Part shown: piece by piece, positions 8,219 to 17,298 of the stretch
Numbering within the stretch: the first letter of the stretch is position 1
Layout of the letters: each line of letters begins with the position of its first letter
Assembly: GCF_009737085.1 (NCBI RefSeq)
Contig: NZ_WOVL01000009.1
Span: 124,001-188,000, forward strand
DNA: 64,000 nt
Direction of reading: 5' to 3'
DNA from: Paenibacillus sp. NEAU-GSW1
GTDB taxonomy: Bacteria > Bacillota > Bacilli > Paenibacillales > Paenibacillaceae
Notes under the pieces: model-generated
What the model was told of the DNA's origin: nothing
What the model saw: only the letters and a program-made list of their open reading frames with translations
The model's database searches: none
Made by a program: the position numbers and the translations under genes

Positions 8219-10024
8219 ATGCTCAAAAGGTCAAAATGGCTGCTGTCAGCCCTATTGTCTATGTCGCTGGCAGCAGCTTCGATCGGAACGGCCGCTGCGG
8301 CCGGAGATTCGGCGCAGCCTGCCGGCAAGCACATCACGCTGTTGCACACGAACGATATGCACGCCCGCGCTGCGGAGAACACGAACGGCGAAATGGGTTT
8401 CGCCAAGCTGAGCGGCATTATCGACAGCTATCGAACGGCTAATCCAAACACGCTGCTGCTGGACGCAGGCGATGCCGTTCACGGCACGACGTTTGCGACG
8501 CTAGTCAAAGGCGAAAGCGTCGTACAGGTCATGAACAAGATGGGCTATGACGTTGCGGTTCCCGGCAATCATGAATACAACTACGGCTATGAGCGGCTTC
8601 TCGAGCTGGAAGCCAAGATGAATTACCCGCTTCTCAGCGCAAACACCCGCGTCACAAAGAATAACAGCCTCTTGTATAAGCCCTACGTCATTAAAGAGGT
8701 TGACGGGGTGAAAATCGGCATCTTCGGTCTGACGACACCGGAAACGGCTTACAAGACGCATCCGAAAAACGTCGAGGGATTGACGTTTACCGATCCGGCC
8801 AAGGAAGCGCAAACGATCGTCGACGAGCTCGAGGATCAAACCGACATCATTGTCGCGCTTGGCCATATCGGTCAAGATGAGTCCAGCGATGACACAAGCT
8901 TCAAAATTTTAAAAGCGGTATCCGGCATCGACGTTTTCGTCGACGGCCACAGCCACACCGTACTGGAAGAAGGGAAAGTAGCGGATAACGGCACGCTGCT
9001 CGTAAGCGCAGGCGAATATACGAAGTATTTGGGCGTCGTCGACCTGTGGTTCGACAAAGGCAAAGTTGTTAAAAAACAAGCGACGCTTATCGACCAGAAG
9101 GAAGCGGCAGACATTAAACCGAATGCGGATATCGCAGCATTAGTGGCTGATATTCAGAAAAGCCAAGAAACGCTCCTTTCGCAGGAGGTCGGAACGGCGG
9201 CAGTCAAGCTTGAGGGCACACGCGAGCTCGTTCGCGCCAGCGAAACGAATCTGGGCAACCTCGTTGCCGATGCGATTCGCGATGCGGCGGGCGCCGACGT
9301 CGCGCTGACGAACGGCGGGGGCATTCGCGCCTCCATCGACGAAGGCACGATTACGAAAGGCGAGGTCATTACGGTGCTGCCTTTCGGCAATCAGATCGTC
9401 ACGCTCAAAGTTGCCGGCGCCGACATTAAAGCGGCGCTTGAAAACGGCGTATCCGATTACCCGAATCCGAAAGGCGCTTTCCCGCAAGTATCGGGCCTCG
9501 CCTTCAAGATTGACGCTGCCAAGCCGGCCGGCGAACGCGTCCATTCCGTCACGATCGGCGGGAAACCGCTGGACGATAAGAAAACGTATCTGCTCGCGAC
9601 CAACGATTTCATGGCAGCGGGAGGCGATGAGTATACGATGCTGGGCAAATATCCGCAGGCCGGCATGTACGGCTCGTTGGACGAAGCTTTAATCCGCTAC
9701 ATTGAAAAGCTCGGCAAGGCGAATTCAAAGGTCGAAGGCCGCATTACCGCAGCTCCGACACCAGATGCGCCAGTCGTGAAGCCGGAGCCGGAAGTGAAGC
9801 CAAAGCCAGAACCGAAACCGGAAACGGGACCAAAACCGGAGCCTAAGCCGGAAACCAAACCGAAGCCGGAATCGAAGCCGTCCGTCTACATCGTCAAGAA
9901 GGGCGACACCCTATGGGCGATCGCTAAAAAATTCGGCACGACATGGCAAACGCTTCGCGATTTGAACGGCATCAAAAACCCGGACCTTATTTATCCGGGA
10001 CAAGTTATTAAGCTTCCAGCATAA
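8219..10024 (+). CDS. Secreted 5'-nucleotidase/metallophosphoesterase with C-terminal LysM domain
   Basis: Extracellular enzyme of the UshA/YfkN family that removes phosphate from nucleotides, with a LysM module to hold it on peptidoglycan. From the start at 8219 (GGAGGG upstream) the product is 601 residues: a signal peptide with an Ala-rich cleavage region (about 1-28), the calcineurin-like metal site ([45 protein letters not shown]), the substrate domain ([39 protein letters not shown]), a Pro-Lys-Glu linker of repeated KPEP units (about 515-555), and one LysM ([16 protein letters not shown] to YPGQVIKLP). With punA and deoC upstream it could feed nucleoside salvage, though it has its own terminator. 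Confidence 0.95.
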   Translation: MLKRSKWLLSALLSMSLAAASIGTAAAAGDSAQPAGKHITLLHTNDMHARAAENTNGEMGFAKLSGIIDSYRTANPNTLLLDAGDAVHGTTFATLVKGESVVQVMNKMGYDVAVPGNHEYNYGYERLLELEAKMNYPLLSANTRVTKNNSLLYKPYVIKEVDGVKIGIFGLTTPETAYKTHPKNVEGLTFTDPAKEAQTIVDELEDQTDIIVALGHIGQDESSDDTSFKILKAVSGIDVFVDGHSHTVLEEGKVADNGTLLVSAGEYTKYLGVVDLWFDKGKVVKKQATLIDQKEAADIKPNADIAALVADIQKSQETLLSQEVGTAAVKLEGTRELVRASETNLGNLVADAIRDAAGADVALTNGGGIRASIDEGTITKGEVITVLPFGNQIVTLKVAGADIKAALENGVSDYPNPKGAFPQVSGLAFKIDAAKPAGERVHSVTIGGKPLDDKKTYLLATNDFMAAGGDEYTMLGKYPQAGMYGSLDEALIRYIEKLGKANSKVEGRITAAPTPDAPVVKPEPEVKPKPEPKPETGPKPEPKPETKPKPESKPSVYIVKKGDTLWAIAKKFGTTWQTLRDLNGIKNPDLIYPGQVIKLPA

Positions 10025-10030
10025 TGCACA

Positions 10031-10078
10031 GGGCCGCCTCGAAGTCATCTCAAATGACCTTGAGGCGGCCCCGCTTTT
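10031..10078 (+). terminator. Terminator after the 5'-nucleotidase gene
   Basis: A 10-bp GC-rich stem (GGGCCGCCTC with GAGGCGGCCC) extended by an imperfect inner stem, followed by GCTTTTTG. Confidence 0.9.
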
Positions 10079-10157
10079 TGTTTCGGAAGCATCATGCATC
10101 CCTTTCTTGCTTTGTCCGACGTTCAACGGCTTTACTTCTGCCGAATAACGGAACGTT

Positions 10158-11384
10158 CTACCGTCCTTTCCTCCATCTCCATTCATATTGGAGATAGATG
10201 ACCAGGTAGGCGACAAAGAACAGCGAAGAAAGGAGAAACATCATCGCGTAGCCTGCAGCGGCTGCGACAAAACCGAGAATAATCGCGCCGAAGCCGATAC
10301 CGATATCAAAGGCGTTGTAGTACGTAGCTGTCGCTGCGCCGCGGCGGTCCGGTTCTACCCGATTGATGACCCACGCCTGCAAAGCCGGGAACAAGGCGCC
10401 AAAACCAGCTCCGTAGAACGCTCCCGCCGCCAGCAGCATAGCTGTCGTCTCCGTCGCATACAACAATACACAGCCGATGATGCATAACAATGCGGAGGGA
10501 AACAACACCCACACTCTGCCCTTCCGATCAAACAGCGGTCCGCTGGCGAAACGGACGAGCACCTCGCTAATCGCGACAACTAGAAAAAAATAGCCGATGT
10601 TCGCGAGCCCCTTCTCGATCCCAAAGAGCGCGATAAAGCTTAACAGTCCGCCAAAAGCAAGGCCGACCATCATACCGAGCGCCGACGGAAGCAGCGCCTT
10701 TTTCTCAATCACCTGATGAAACAAAGCGGGCGGCACCGTTGTCTTCTGATTGATCTGCCCGGCATCCCGCATCACCGGGCCATCGTCAGTATGCGATTCG
10801 GCAGCCGCCGCCCTGACCGGACCCTCCTTGCGCTGTCGAACCGGCAGCGTGCAGAGGAGAGCCAGCAGCAAAATAACAATGCCTGCGCCAAACAGTCCGT
10901 TATATCCGAACTGCTCCATCAGCCAAATGCCGAGGAACGGTCCTAGCGAGAACGAGATGGCATTTCCCGTTGCAAAATAACCCATCCCTTCTCCGCGCCG
11001 CGAAGCCGGAATGGCATCGGATACGACGGTGCCAAACAACGTCGTCGCGATCCCGAAGCCCGCGCCGTGCACAACTCGGAGCGCCAGCAGCATGCCTACC
11101 GTCGATGCGGCAAAATAGCCGGCCATGCCAAGCAAGCATATCGCCACGCCGATGAGCAGCAGCCCTTTTTTACCGAATCGTTTCATCCCAAAGGCAACAA
11201 ACGGACGCGCAATTACGGCAGCGAATGTGAAGAAGCCTAGAACCAAGCCGATTTCCGACTCGGCGCTGCCTTGCTCGGCTGCAAAGATCGGCAGCGTCGG
11301 CAGCAGCATTTCAATAGCCAGAAACAGAAACAAATTGGCGCACGTCAACAAAATAAAATTTCTCGTCCATAAGGACTCTCGCAT
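10158..11384 (-). CDS. Major facilitator superfamily transporter (DHA1/EmrD-like exporter)
   Basis: 408 residues with twelve hydrophobic segments and a cytoplasmic loop after helix 6 (about residues 185-225). The loop 2-3 motif is present in degenerate form (RPFVAFGMKRFGKKGLLL) and recurs after helix 8 (GPLFDRKGRVWVL), as in drug/metabolite exporters of the MFS. The ATG at 11384 has GGAGGG 10 nt upstream. It is convergent with the 5'-nucleotidase gene and codirectional with the KamA-like gene 44 nt upstream. The short gap leaves read-through possible, which would put it under the same riboswitch. Substrate is unknown. Confidence 0.85.
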   Translation of the reverse strand: MRESLWTRNFILLTCANLFLFLAIEMLLPTLPIFAAEQGSAESEIGLVLGFFTFAAVIARPFVAFGMKRFGKKGLLLIGVAICLLGMAGYFAASTVGMLLALRVVHGAGFGIATTLFGTVVSDAIPASRRGEGMGYFATGNAISFSLGPFLGIWLMEQFGYNGLFGAGIVILLLALLCTLPVRQRKEGPVRAAAAESHTDDGPVMRDAGQINQKTTVPPALFHQVIEKKALLPSALGMMVGLAFGGLLSFIALFGIEKGLANIGYFFLVVAISEVLVRFASGPLFDRKGRVWVLFPSALLCIIGCVLLYATETTAMLLAAGAFYGAGFGALFPALQAWVINRVEPDRRGAATATYYNAFDIGIGFGAIILGFVAAAAGYAMMFLLSSLFFVAYLVIYLQYEWRWRKGR

Positions 11385-11428
11385 CCGCCGGCATCCCTCC
11401 GACTATCGCTAACGCGCCATAAAAAGCT

Positions 11429-12073
11429 TCACATCAGCGAAGCATTGTTGCCCGATTTCCCGTAAAATTCGCTCCCGGGCAAGTCGTCGAACCAAATCGC
11501 TTCCTCCGGGCAATCAAGCATCATGAAATGGCCCGATCGTCCGACATTCGATTGATGATACTTCAAGTAGGCTTTTCCGTTATCAATGGACATAATTTCG
11601 ATTTTGCCCGAGGCATGGCACATCAGCAGTTTCACCCTGTTGCCAATGCTCGCGGCAAGCGCCTTTGCGCCTTCGACAGCCTCATAGGCCCGTTTGAGCG
11701 GCATGCTCCAGTCGCAAAGCTTCTCTCTCGCATCGGCTTCGGGGCGGTAAATGAAAAAAGAAACCTTCACTGCGCCCGCCAAAGAAAGCTGATTGAGCAG
11801 CTGAGCGAGCACGAACGAATCATCATTAATACCTTTACGTATCGGGACGTGAGCGGCAATAACGGCACCGGCAAGCGCAAGCGCTTTGAAACAGTCTAAT
11901 GACTCGGCCGTTATTTCTTTCGGATGGTTAATTTGCGCAGTTACATGAATCGGGGAATCGGCCGTCTGACCGTCATTCTCCAATCGCTTGATCAAAGCGG
12001 ACAAACCTGCGTCTTCCGCAACGAGCAGCGACTCGTTATTTTTCCATGTAACCATATACTTGGGCTGCGGCAT
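11429..12073 (-). CDS. KamA-like protein lacking the radical-SAM cluster region
   Basis: 214 residues. Its middle resembles the C-terminal half of lysine 2,3-aminomutase (KamA family) barrels: NHPKEITAES, a loop with the pattern of the family's LLRGVNDD (here PIRKGINDDSFVL), then KAYLKYHQS and a tail with DCPEEAIWFDDLPG. The N-terminal half of a KamA protein, with the CxxxCxxC motif that binds the 4Fe-4S cluster and SAM, is absent. It cannot lie upstream, because that DNA is a riboswitch and terminator. GAGGAGG precedes the ATG at 12073, so it looks like a deliberately expressed short gene rather than debris. Catalysis by the usual radical chemistry is unlikely; a binding role is possible. 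The family call is by eye and could be wrong. Confidence 0.6.
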   Translation of the reverse strand: MPQPKYMVTWKNNESLLVAEDAGLSALIKRLENDGQTADSPIHVTAQINHPKEITAESLDCFKALALAGAVIAAHVPIRKGINDDSFVLAQLLNQLSLAGAVKVSFFIYRPEADAREKLCDWSMPLKRAYEAVEGAKALAASIGNRVKLLMCHASGKIEIMSIDNGKAYLKYHQSNVGRSGHFMMLDCPEEAIWFDDLPGSEFYGKSGNNASLM

Positions 12074-12129
12074 ACAAACTCCTCCTCAAAGATAGAATTT
12101 GTGTTGCACGCTTCCACCAGCGGGGGCCG

Positions 12130-12175
12130 TAAAAAACACAGAAAGACCCTTACTCGGGTGATCGGCAAGGGTCTT
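12130..12175 (-). terminator. Terminator hairpin of the c-di-AMP riboswitch
   Basis: On the minus strand AAGACCCTT pairs with AAGGGTCTT, followed by TCTGTG and six T, 60-90 nt upstream of the KamA-like start. It lies immediately 3' of the aptamer and is the likely expression platform, so ligand binding would control read-through. Confidence 0.88.
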
Positions 12176-12207
12176 GAATCTTCGTATGTCTAATAAGAGT
12201 TGACCCA

Positions 12208-12350
12208 TCCACTGCTGACGAGGTTAGCTGACGGACTCGGGTAAGATGGTACCCTAAGGCTTAGATGCGTTGCACCTGAAGTCTATTCGCCCCAATTGCG
12301 TTTGGTTCCCCCGCTTTCCGACCCTGGAGCCGAAAATTAAGCGTAACATT
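12208..12350 (-). promoter_or_regulatory. ydaO/yuaA-type cyclic-di-AMP riboswitch aptamer
   Basis: Read 5' to 3' on the minus strand the conserved blocks appear in order: GCGGGGGAACCAA, TTGGGGCGAAT, TTAGGGTA with its partner TTACCC, then CCCGAGTCCGTCAGCTAACC followed by TCGT. These match the consensus blocks of the B. subtilis and Thermoanaerobacter ydaO aptamers. In known members c-di-AMP binding promotes termination, so the downstream gene is expressed when c-di-AMP is low. The first gene downstream is the KamA-like protein. The outer P1 helix is less obvious than the rest. Confidence 0.93.
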
Positions 12351-12402
12351 AGTGTAAAAGACGGCCGCAGCTTTGTCAAACGAACAGGCTGCCCGATTTT
12401 TA

Positions 12403-12867
12403 CTAGCGTTGTATCAATTTAAAGTCGTCGTAATGGAAGCCCGGAGCAACGACGCATGACACAAGCACAGGCTCATCGCCCAGCGGGCGCGCCATTTGCC
12501 ATTCGTTCGCAGGAACGAGCGCTTGCGGATGCTGACCGTTCTCAACATCTCCGCCGAGAATTATCTCTTTGCGCGTGTATGGCTCTGTGTCCGTTCCGCC
12601 AAGCGTCAGCACCAGCGGGCTTCCGGAGTGCCACAGCCACAGCTCGTCCGAATAAACGGTATGCCAGTCGGAAAACTCTTCAGGATGAAGCAGAAAATAA
12701 ATCGACGATGCCGCGAAGCGCGGTCCGGAATACGGCTCGCCCAGCACCTGCTGCGGAATTTCAAACGATGCTTTCCAAATCTCTTTGTACCATCCGCCTT
12801 CGACATGCGGCTGCAAATCGAGCGCTTTAACAAGCGGCGACAATTGCTTTACGTTTGTAGTGCTCAT
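12403..12867 (-). CDS. Cupin-fold protein of the DUF985 family
   Basis: 154 residues. The sequence has the family's opening LDLQPHVEGGWYKEIW, then SIYFLLHPEEFSDWHTVYSDELWLWHSG, which supplies the cupin histidines and glutamate, and a closing VSCVVAPGFHYDDFKL. Members of this cupin group (yeast YML079W type) are small beta-barrel proteins of uncertain function. The ATG at 12867 is chosen because TAGGAGGAG lies 7-15 nt upstream; the frame upstream of it has no ribosome site. It lies upstream of the riboswitch on the same strand with about 50 bp between its stop and the aptamer, so the two are separate units. Confidence 0.85.
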   Translation of the reverse strand: MSTTNVKQLSPLVKALDLQPHVEGGWYKEIWKASFEIPQQVLGEPYSGPRFAASSIYFLLHPEEFSDWHTVYSDELWLWHSGSPLVLTLGGTDTEPYTRKEIILGGDVENGQHPQALVPANEWQMARPLGDEPVLVSCVVAPGFHYDDFKLIQR

Positions 12868-12996
12868 ATGTTTTCTCCTCCTACACACTCTATCCAGAGC
12901 GCTCTTTATCTGCATCAAATTTTATAATGAATGCTTCGGCACCGTCAATGCTCGGCTTGTCCAGCACTTTTTACCTATCGGTCATTTGCTCCATAA

Positions 12997-13027
12997 TTGT
13001 GACATTCGCCGCCAAATCCTTTATAAT
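12997..13027 (+). promoter_or_regulatory. Possible sigma-A promoter for the small membrane protein gene
   Basis: TTGTGA and TATAAT are present with a 19-nt spacer, about 40 bp upstream of a TTG start. The spacer is longer than optimal. Confidence 0.4.
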
Positions 13028-13068
13028 TAATGAAAGCAATCAAATCCGCATACTGGGAGGTGATCAAC

Positions 13069-13410
13069 TTGAGCAACATGAGACGATTGTTTAAAATGTT
13101 CATTATCGCTGCTATTTTCGCATCTGCAGGTTTATTCGCCTACAAAGCGGAAGGCCCGCGAGAGCTTCATGCTCCGACCGCCGAAATGACCAATGTAACC
13201 GACAATCACCATAGCGTCGCCGCTCGCGCGCATGCTGCGGTTCATTATCCCGCGTCTTTAGTCCCATTGCTGCTGTCAGCCGTAATTGCCGTTATTTCAC
13301 CCAGCATTATCCGGTTTGTCCCCCCTCTGTTTCTCCATGCTTTTATCCCGCAAAAAATGAAACATTTATTTCTTATGCCCGTTAAATTCACGTCCACTTT
13401 CGTAAACTAA
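13069..13410 (+). CDS. Small predicted membrane protein, unknown function
   Basis: The textbook ribosome site GGGAGGTGATC lies just upstream of a TTG at 13069, which gives a 113-residue product starting MSNMRRLFKMF. There is one N-terminal hydrophobic segment (about 8-24), a polar stretch with a HH pair and VAARAHAAVHYP, and a second hydrophobic region (about 68-100) ending in a basic tail. No family was recognised. It precedes khtTU by about 200 bp. The B. subtilis khtSTU operon also begins with a small gene of similar size, but I see no sequence argument that this is KhtS, and repeats separate it from khtT. Confidence 0.7.
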   Translation: MSNMRRLFKMFIIAAIFASAGLFAYKAEGPRELHAPTAEMTNVTDNHHSVAARAHAAVHYPASLVPLLLSAVIAVISPSIIRFVPPLFLHAFIPQKMKHLFLMPVKFTSTFVN

Positions 13411-13521
13411 GCGCGAAAACCTTAAAGTCGTCTGTTTGCATCTGCCATGATGTTTATTAATCATGCCCCTTTTCGCGCATAGCTTTGCTTCCTGCGAATG
13501 CTCTGCATACAAAACTAGTCA

Positions 13522-13603
13522 AAGCATACGCTTTCGAAGCAAGTTTTTGCTTCGCAAAACTAAGCATATGCTTTCGAAGCTAGTTTTGCTTCGCAAAACT
13601 TTT
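13522..13603 (+). repeat. Two tandem copies of the SD-adjacent hairpin element upstream of khtT
   Basis: Unit 1 is 13522-13561 and unit 2 is 13562-13601, about 90% identical. Each begins with AAGCATACGCTT or the perfect palindrome AAGCATATGCTT, then CGAAGCAAG or CGAAGCTAG, and ends AGTTTTGCTTCGCAAAACT. The last unit runs via TTTTA straight into AAGGAG of khtT. CGAAGC can pair with the internal GCTTCG, or AGTTTTGC with GCAAAACT, but not both. Confidence 0.9.
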
Positions 13604-13619
13604 AAGGAGTTGGACAAAA

Positions 13620-14111
13620 ATGAATATTAGAGAATCGGATTTGCCGGGCATTGGACGTAAATATCAGCTCCAAACCCGCGGAGGCGACAAGCTGGTTATT
13701 GTCATTCACGACGACGGAAGACGGGAGCTGTTCCACTTCAATTACGACGATCCGGACGACAGCATCTCCATGGTTTCGCTCGAGGATGAAGAGGCTCGTC
13801 AAGTAGCGGCTATTATCGGCGGGATGACGTATAAGCCGAAAGCGCTTGAGACGATCGAGGTCGCGCTGGACGATCTTACGATCGAATGGTATAAAGTCGA
13901 GCATGGTTCAAGCTGCGTTGGCCGCTCCATTGGCGAGGTCGACATTCGCCGGAAAACAGGCACAACGATTATCGCTGCGATAGAAAAAGAGTCCAAGCAT
14001 ATCAACCCCGGTCCCGACTACGTGTTTAAAGCAGACTCGACGCTTATAGTGGCAGGCGAACGACCGCTCCTCAAACAGCTGAAACAGCTGTTAGCAAACG
14101 GGAGCGTATAG
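13620..14111 (+). CDS. khtT: K+/H+ antiporter regulatory subunit KhtT-like (RCK_C domain)
   Basis: Cytoplasmic gating subunit for the adjacent antiporter. The 163 residues split into an N-terminal part (1-75) and a C-terminal TrkA-C/RCK_C domain (about 78-160) with [20 protein letters not shown], a conserved [19 protein letters not shown] and [16 protein letters not shown]. In B. subtilis the KhtT RCK_C domain binds c-di-AMP and opens KhtU; that is family knowledge and fits the c-di-AMP riboswitch 1.3 kb upstream. AAGGAG lies 11 nt before the ATG, directly after the tandem hairpin element. It is 3 nt from khtU. Confidence 0.92.
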   Translation: MNIRESDLPGIGRKYQLQTRGGDKLVIVIHDDGRRELFHFNYDDPDDSISMVSLEDEEARQVAAIIGGMTYKPKALETIEVALDDLTIEWYKVEHGSSCVGRSIGEVDIRRKTGTTIIAAIEKESKHINPGPDYVFKADSTLIVAGERPLLKQLKQLLANGSV

Positions 14112-14114
14112 CCT

Positions 14115-15329
14115 ATGGATCATTTGGTGTTGGAGATTGGTCTCGCCGTCACCCTGATCGCCTTAGTCGGGCTGCTTTCTGCTAAACTTCGTTTTTCCGT
14201 CATCCCGTTTTATATTTTGATCGGCATGGCTGTCGGACCTCACGCATTAAAAATCGGCGTTTTCGATTTTCGTTTTATCGAAAGCGCCCCTTTCATCGAA
14301 TTTCTCGGCCGGATAGGCGTTTTGTTCCTGCTTTTCTACCTCGGATTGGAATTCTCCGTTGGACGGTTAATTAAGTCAGGCAAATCGATTGCTGTCGGGG
14401 GAACGATCTATATTCTCATTAACTTTTCGCTAGGTCTTGCTTATGGCTGGATCACCGGCTTTCCGCTCGAAGAGATGCTCGTCATGGCGGGTATTACGAC
14501 GATTTCCTCCAGCGCGATTGTCGCCAAAGTGCTTGTCGACTTGAAACGCACAGCCAATCCGGAGACGGAGATGATACTCGGCATCATCATGTTCGAGGAT
14601 ATTTTCCTAGCCGTCTACATCTCCATTCTGTCGGGCCTCGTGCTCAGCGGCGCCACCTCGCTGGGAGGCGTGCTGCTATCCGCTCTCTACGCGCTTGGCT
14701 TCATGCTTCTATTCCTTATTATCGGACGCAAAGCGGTGCCGCTGCTTAACAAGCTGTTCAACATCCGCTCCAATGAGCTGTTCCTGCTGCTCGTCTTCGG
14801 TTTCCTGTTCGTTGTTGCCGGATTCTCCGAAACGATCCATGTCGCCGAAGCGATCGGCGCGCTGCTCGTCGGCCTCGTCCTTGCCGAAACCGAGCATATG
14901 AAACGGATCGAGCATTTGATTTTGCCTTTCCGCGACTTTTTCGGCGCCGTATTCTTCTTCAGCTTCGGCTTGACGATCGACCCGCTCGCGCTTGGCGGAG
15001 CCGTATGGCTGTCCATTGGCGCCGTTGCGATTACGCTGTTCGGCAACTTCGTAGCCGGCATGCTCGCGGGCAGAAGCGCCGGGCTGTCGCCGAAGGCGTC
15101 CTCCAATATCGGCCTAACCATTGTGTCGCGCGGAGAGTTCTCGATCATAATGGCGAACCTCGGCAAAACAGGCGGCCTGCTCGAAATGCTGCAGCCATTC
15201 GCCGCCCTGTACGTCCTTATTCTCGCGATACTCGGGCCGCTGTTGACCAAAGAGTCAAAGACGATCTTCAAAATGCTTAATATGGTGTTCAAGTTTGATC
15301 GCAAAAAGCCGGTTAAATCAATTGAGTAA
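14115..15329 (+). CDS. khtU: K+/H+ antiporter KhtU-like (CPA2 family)
   Basis: 404 residues with 12-13 hydrophobic helices of the monovalent cation:proton antiporter-2 family, exporting K+ in exchange for protons. Characteristic segments are FLLFYLGLEFSVGRL, the crossover region ITTISSSAIVAKVLVDL, ILGIIMFEDIFLAVYIS with the acidic pair of the ion site, and FFFSFGLTIDP. Length matches B. subtilis KhtU. It lacks its own RCK domain, as expected when KhtT supplies it. It follows khtT by 3 nt and ends at a bidirectional terminator. Confidence 0.94.
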   Translation: MDHLVLEIGLAVTLIALVGLLSAKLRFSVIPFYILIGMAVGPHALKIGVFDFRFIESAPFIEFLGRIGVLFLLFYLGLEFSVGRLIKSGKSIAVGGTIYILINFSLGLAYGWITGFPLEEMLVMAGITTISSSAIVAKVLVDLKRTANPETEMILGIIMFEDIFLAVYISILSGLVLSGATSLGGVLLSALYALGFMLLFLIIGRKAVPLLNKLFNIRSNELFLLLVFGFLFVVAGFSETIHVAEAIGALLVGLVLAETEHMKRIEHLILPFRDFFGAVFFFSFGLTIDPLALGGAVWLSIGAVAITLFGNFVAGMLAGRSAGLSPKASSNIGLTIVSRGEFSIIMANLGKTGGLLEMLQPFAALYVLILAILGPLLTKESKTIFKMLNMVFKFDRKKPVKSIE

Positions 15330-15348
15330 GGATTGATCCGCAACAAAT

Positions 15349-15412
15349 AAAGCCTGCCCCGACACGAGATGCCTTATCGGCGAATACGTATCGGGGCAGG
15401 CTTTACGTTTTG
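15349..15412. terminator. Bidirectional terminator between khtU and the ABC exporter
   Basis: A 14-bp stem (AAAGCCTGCCCCGA with its complement) with a 28-nt loop and T-rich flanks on both strands. It separates convergent genes. Confidence 0.85.
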
Positions 15413-15420
15413 ACATGATG

Positions 15421-17139
15421 CTATGCCGTTCCGAATTGCGCTTTATGCAGACGGCTGTAAATGCCGCCTGTTGTTACCAACTCATCGTGACGGCCTTGCT
15501 CGGAAATACCTTCTTCCGTAACGACGACGATACGGTCGGCGTTTTTGATCGTTGCAAGGCGATGAGCAATGACCAGCGTTGTCCGGCCAACGGATAGCTC
15601 AGCAAGCGATTGCTGGATCGCCGCTTCCGTCTCGGTGTCGAGCGCGGATGTCGCTTCATCGAGTATGAGGATCGGCGGATTTTTCAAGAACATCCGGGCG
15701 ATCGCCATCCGCTGCTTCTGGCCGCCGGACAGCTTCACGCCGCGTTCGCCGACAATCGTCTCGAGCCCATCCGGCTGCGACTGAATGAACTCTTCAAGCC
15801 GCGCTCTGCGAGCGGCTTCCATAATATCTGCTTCGGAGGCGTCAAGCTTGCCGTAAGCGATATTTTCACGGATTGTTCCATGGAACAGGAATACGTCCTG
15901 CTGCACGATGCCAATCTGCTTGCGCAGCGAATCGAGCTTGAGATCGCGAATATCGCGGCCGTCGACGGAAATGCTGCCGCCGTCTATTTCATAGAAACGC
16001 GGAAGCAAGCTGCACAGCGTCGTTTTGCCCGCTCCGGACGGACCAACGAATGCAATCGTCTCCCCGGCCTTAATGGACAAGTTAATGCCGTCAAGCACCC
16101 TCGCTTCACCCTCGTATCCAAACGATACGTTGCTGTAGCTAATATCGCCGCGAAGATGGTCGACTGATACCGCATCCGGCTTATCCGCTACGTCAGGCTC
16201 GGTGTCGAGCAGCTCGATATACCGTTTGAAACCGGCAATCCCTTTCGGGTAGCTTTCGATAACGGCATTAATTTTTTCAATCGGCTTGAAGAAAATGTTG
16301 GTCATCAGCACGAAAGCGACAAACTCGCCGTAATGAAGCTCGCCGCGAATAACGAACCAAGTGCCGCAAAGCAGGACGAACAACGTTACGAGCCGCATGA
16401 GCATGTAGGTGATGGACGCGTTCATCCCGATAATTTTGTACGAGATCAGCTTGGCAATCCGGAAGCGGCTATTGTTTTCCGCAAACTGTTTGCCCTCGTG
16501 TTTTTCATTCGAGAAAGCTTGAACGACGCGGATGCCACCAACTGTATCTTCAACGCGCGCATTGAAATCGGCCATTTCGCTAAACAGCTTATCCGCCGCC
16601 TTCGTCATCCGCTTGTTGAAGAAGAGGACGAGCCAAAGGATGATTGGCACGACGATAAAGGTCAAAATCGCGAGCTCCAGGTTAATATAGGCCATTAAAC
16701 CGAACGCCCCGATCAGCGTCATGACGGCAATGAACATGTCCTCCGGCCCGTGATGCGCGACCTCTCCGATTTCGAACAAATCATTCGTCAGACGGGAGAT
16801 GAGATGGCCGGTTTTCGTGTTATCAAAAAAACGGAATGACAGCTTCTGCACATGGTCGAACAGACTTTTGCGCATATCGGTCTCAATATTGATGCCAAGC
16901 ATGTGGCCCCAGTAAGTAACGATGTATTGTAAGAGAGTGTTGATAACGTAGACAACGAGCAGTATAGCGCAAGCGGTAATGATAAGGCCCCAATTTTCAT
17001 CCGGCAGCAGCGTATCGATTACATAGCTGACAGCTAACGGGAAGCATAGCTCCAGCACAGCCAGAATGACCGCGCTAAAGAAATCCAACATAAACAGCTT
17101 CCGATAAGGCCGATAATAGCTAAAAAATCTGCTTAGCAT
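15421..17139 (-). CDS. ABC exporter half-transporter (ATPase fused to membrane domain)
   Basis: 572 residues of the lipid/drug exporter (type IV) class, acting as a homodimer or heterodimer. Six membrane helices occupy about 1-310. The nucleotide-binding domain follows with Walker A GPSGAGKTT, Q-loop IVQQDVFLFHG, signature LSGGQKQR, Walker B ILILDEATSALD and H-loop VIAHRL. The ATG at 17139 has AAGGAGA upstream. There is no partner gene next to it, which suggests a homodimer of the YfiC/BmrA kind. Substrate is not inferable. Confidence 0.93.
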   Translation of the reverse strand: MLSRFFSYYRPYRKLFMLDFFSAVILAVLELCFPLAVSYVIDTLLPDENWGLIITACAILLVVYVINTLLQYIVTYWGHMLGINIETDMRKSLFDHVQKLSFRFFDNTKTGHLISRLTNDLFEIGEVAHHGPEDMFIAVMTLIGAFGLMAYINLELAILTFIVVPIILWLVLFFNKRMTKAADKLFSEMADFNARVEDTVGGIRVVQAFSNEKHEGKQFAENNSRFRIAKLISYKIIGMNASITYMLMRLVTLFVLLCGTWFVIRGELHYGEFVAFVLMTNIFFKPIEKINAVIESYPKGIAGFKRYIELLDTEPDVADKPDAVSVDHLRGDISYSNVSFGYEGEARVLDGINLSIKAGETIAFVGPSGAGKTTLCSLLPRFYEIDGGSISVDGRDIRDLKLDSLRKQIGIVQQDVFLFHGTIRENIAYGKLDASEADIMEAARRARLEEFIQSQPDGLETIVGERGVKLSGGQKQRMAIARMFLKNPPILILDEATSALDTETEAAIQQSLAELSVGRTTLVIAHRLATIKNADRIVVVTEEGISEQGRHDELVTTGGIYSRLHKAQFGTA

Positions 17140-17298
17140 AAAATAAAGGCAATCTCCTTCGATGAATAAGACGTAGATGCGGCTGCTCGTACGAGCTTGG
17201 CTGTATCCAATCGCAATCGCGCACCATTGATAATCGTTTTCAATTAAATTCTACTGAATCGACCAAAACCTGTCAACGCTGCGAGGCCTCTTCGCACA

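Noticed and set aside
13069..13410. Calling the small membrane protein KhtS
   Set aside because: Only size and position agree; I see no sequence similarity that I can vouch for.
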